From an uncultured Mollicutes bacterium (GTDB lineage Bacteria > Bacillota_I > Bacilli_A > RFN20 > CAG-449), in the NCBI GenBank assembly GCA_900551385.1, contig URVS01000119.1:1-5185 (forward strand): a DNA stretch of 5,185 nt, given 5' to 3'. The translations under genes and the position numbers were made by a program. The stretch's first letter is position 1, and each line of letters opens with the position of its first letter. The notes under the pieces were generated by a model, which was given only the letters and a program-made list of their open reading frames with translations, was not told the DNA's origin and did no database searches. This document shows, piece after piece, positions 4,682-5,185 of this stretch.

Positions 4682-4714
4682 CAATACATAGAGAAGTGTC
4701 ATTAATAAGTGACA
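4653..4714. repeat. Inverted repeats upstream of the serine recombinase (possible res site or operator)
   Basis: TGACACT (4653-4659) is inverted as AGTGTCA (4695-4701), and TGTCA (4697-4701) is inverted again as TGACA (4710-4714) with an 8-nt spacer. Serine resolvases commonly bind a set of imperfect palindromes just upstream of their own gene and autoregulate through them. The placement fits, but the half-sites here are short. Confidence 0.4.
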
Positions 4715-4746
4715 TAAATATATATTAAAATTACGAGGTGTCAATT

Positions 4747-5185
4747 ATGATTTATGGATATATAAGAGTAAGTACAGTTAAACAAGCAAACGAAGGAAAC
4801 AGTTTAGAAGGGCAAACGAAATTATTATTAGAAAATGGAGTGTCAAAAGAAAATATATATCAAGATGCATATACAGGGACAAAAGCAGATAGACCACAGT
4901 TTAATAAGTTACTAAACGAATTGAAAGAAGGTGATACATTAGTTGTTACTAAGTTAGACAGATTTGCTAGAAGTATGATAGAAGGTTCAAAAATAGTTAA
5001 TGATCTAATAGAAAAAGGCGTTAAGGTAAATGTGTTAAACATAGGGTTAATGGATAATACACCAGCTTCTAAGTTAATAAGAAATATATTCTTCTCATTT
5101 GCTGAATTTGAAAGAGATATGATAGTTGAGCGTACACTTGAAGGAAAGCAAATAAAAATGGAAACTGATGTAGATGCAACATTAG
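4747..5185 (+). CDS. Serine recombinase (resolvase/invertase family), 3' end beyond window
   Basis: The first 146 codons of a serine site-specific recombinase are present and the frame is still open at the right edge. The N-terminal catalytic domain is intact: GYIRVST (4-10) with the nucleophile Ser9 and Arg7, LDRFARS (70-76) with the conserved arginines, and the long helix FAEFERDMIVERTLEG (118-133) that forms the dimer interface. The enzyme makes double-strand breaks through 5'-phosphoserine links, as in Tn3-type resolvases and Hin/Gin invertases. The C-terminal helix-turn-helix DNA-binding part lies beyond 5185, so resolvase, invertase and small IS607-like types cannot be separated fully, although the catalytic domain at the extreme N-terminus fits the small resolvase/invertase class. 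GAGGTG (4735-4740) lies 6 nt before ATG 4747. It is divergent from the glycosyltransferase. Likely roles are plasmid dimer resolution or element cointegrate resolution. Confidence 0.92.
   Translation, partial: MIYGYIRVSTVKQANEGNSLEGQTKLLLENGVSKENIYQDAYTGTKADRPQFNKLLNELKEGDTLVVTKLDRFARSMIEGSKIVNDLIEKGVKVNVLNIGLMDNTPASKLIRNIFFSFAEFERDMIVERTLEGKQIKMETDVDATL

Noticed and set aside
4860..5042. 60-codon minus-strand reading frame inside the serine recombinase gene
   Set aside because: It is antisense to a strongly conserved catalytic domain; a shadow frame.

Overview
This is an AT-rich window (clearly below 35% G+C) with strong AGGAGG-type ribosome binding sites, AGA/TTA/ATA-biased codons and U-tailed hairpin terminators. 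It looks like a low-GC Firmicute, most likely a clostridium (Clostridium or a Peptostreptococcaceae relative). I cannot fix the species. There are no rRNA, tRNA or core housekeeping genes, and the content is accessory: two unrelated site-specific recombinases, a secreted protein with a small membrane partner, a lone membrane glycosyltransferase, a relic gene and many inverted repeats. A plasmid or a genomic island would both fit. No replication, transfer or phage structural gene is visible.

Layout, left to right. Bases 1-88 are a perfect 38-bp inverted repeat around a 12-nt centre. After a terminator comes a 180-aa tyrosine recombinase (225-767) with all catalytic residues but no N-terminal core-binding domain, as in FimB/FimE/RecV-type DNA invertases. 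Bases 768-1294 hold terminator-like hairpins, then a repeat-rich stretch in which a 13-bp perfect inverted repeat encloses 140 bp, a possible target of the recombinase. A 35-codon reading frame with a good ribosome binding site but a stop at codon 5 (1295-1402) follows.

A two-gene unit comes next: a 246-aa signal-peptide protein with a Thr/Ser-rich C-terminal half (1482-2222) and, 15 nt later, a 45-aa single-pass membrane protein (2238-2375). A terminator closes the unit. The layout resembles a bacteriocin or toxin with its immunity protein, but I do not recognise either sequence with certainty. A 46-aa acidic protein (2648-2788) follows, with its own extended -10 promoter and terminator.

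On the minus strand lies a 421-aa processive family-2 glycosyltransferase (4452-3187), presumably making or extending a surface polysaccharide. It has a hairpin touching its ribosome binding site and large hairpins downstream. Divergent from it, at the right edge, is the N-terminal 146 codons of a serine resolvase/invertase (from 4747), cut by the window end and preceded by a promoter and repeats that could be its binding sites.
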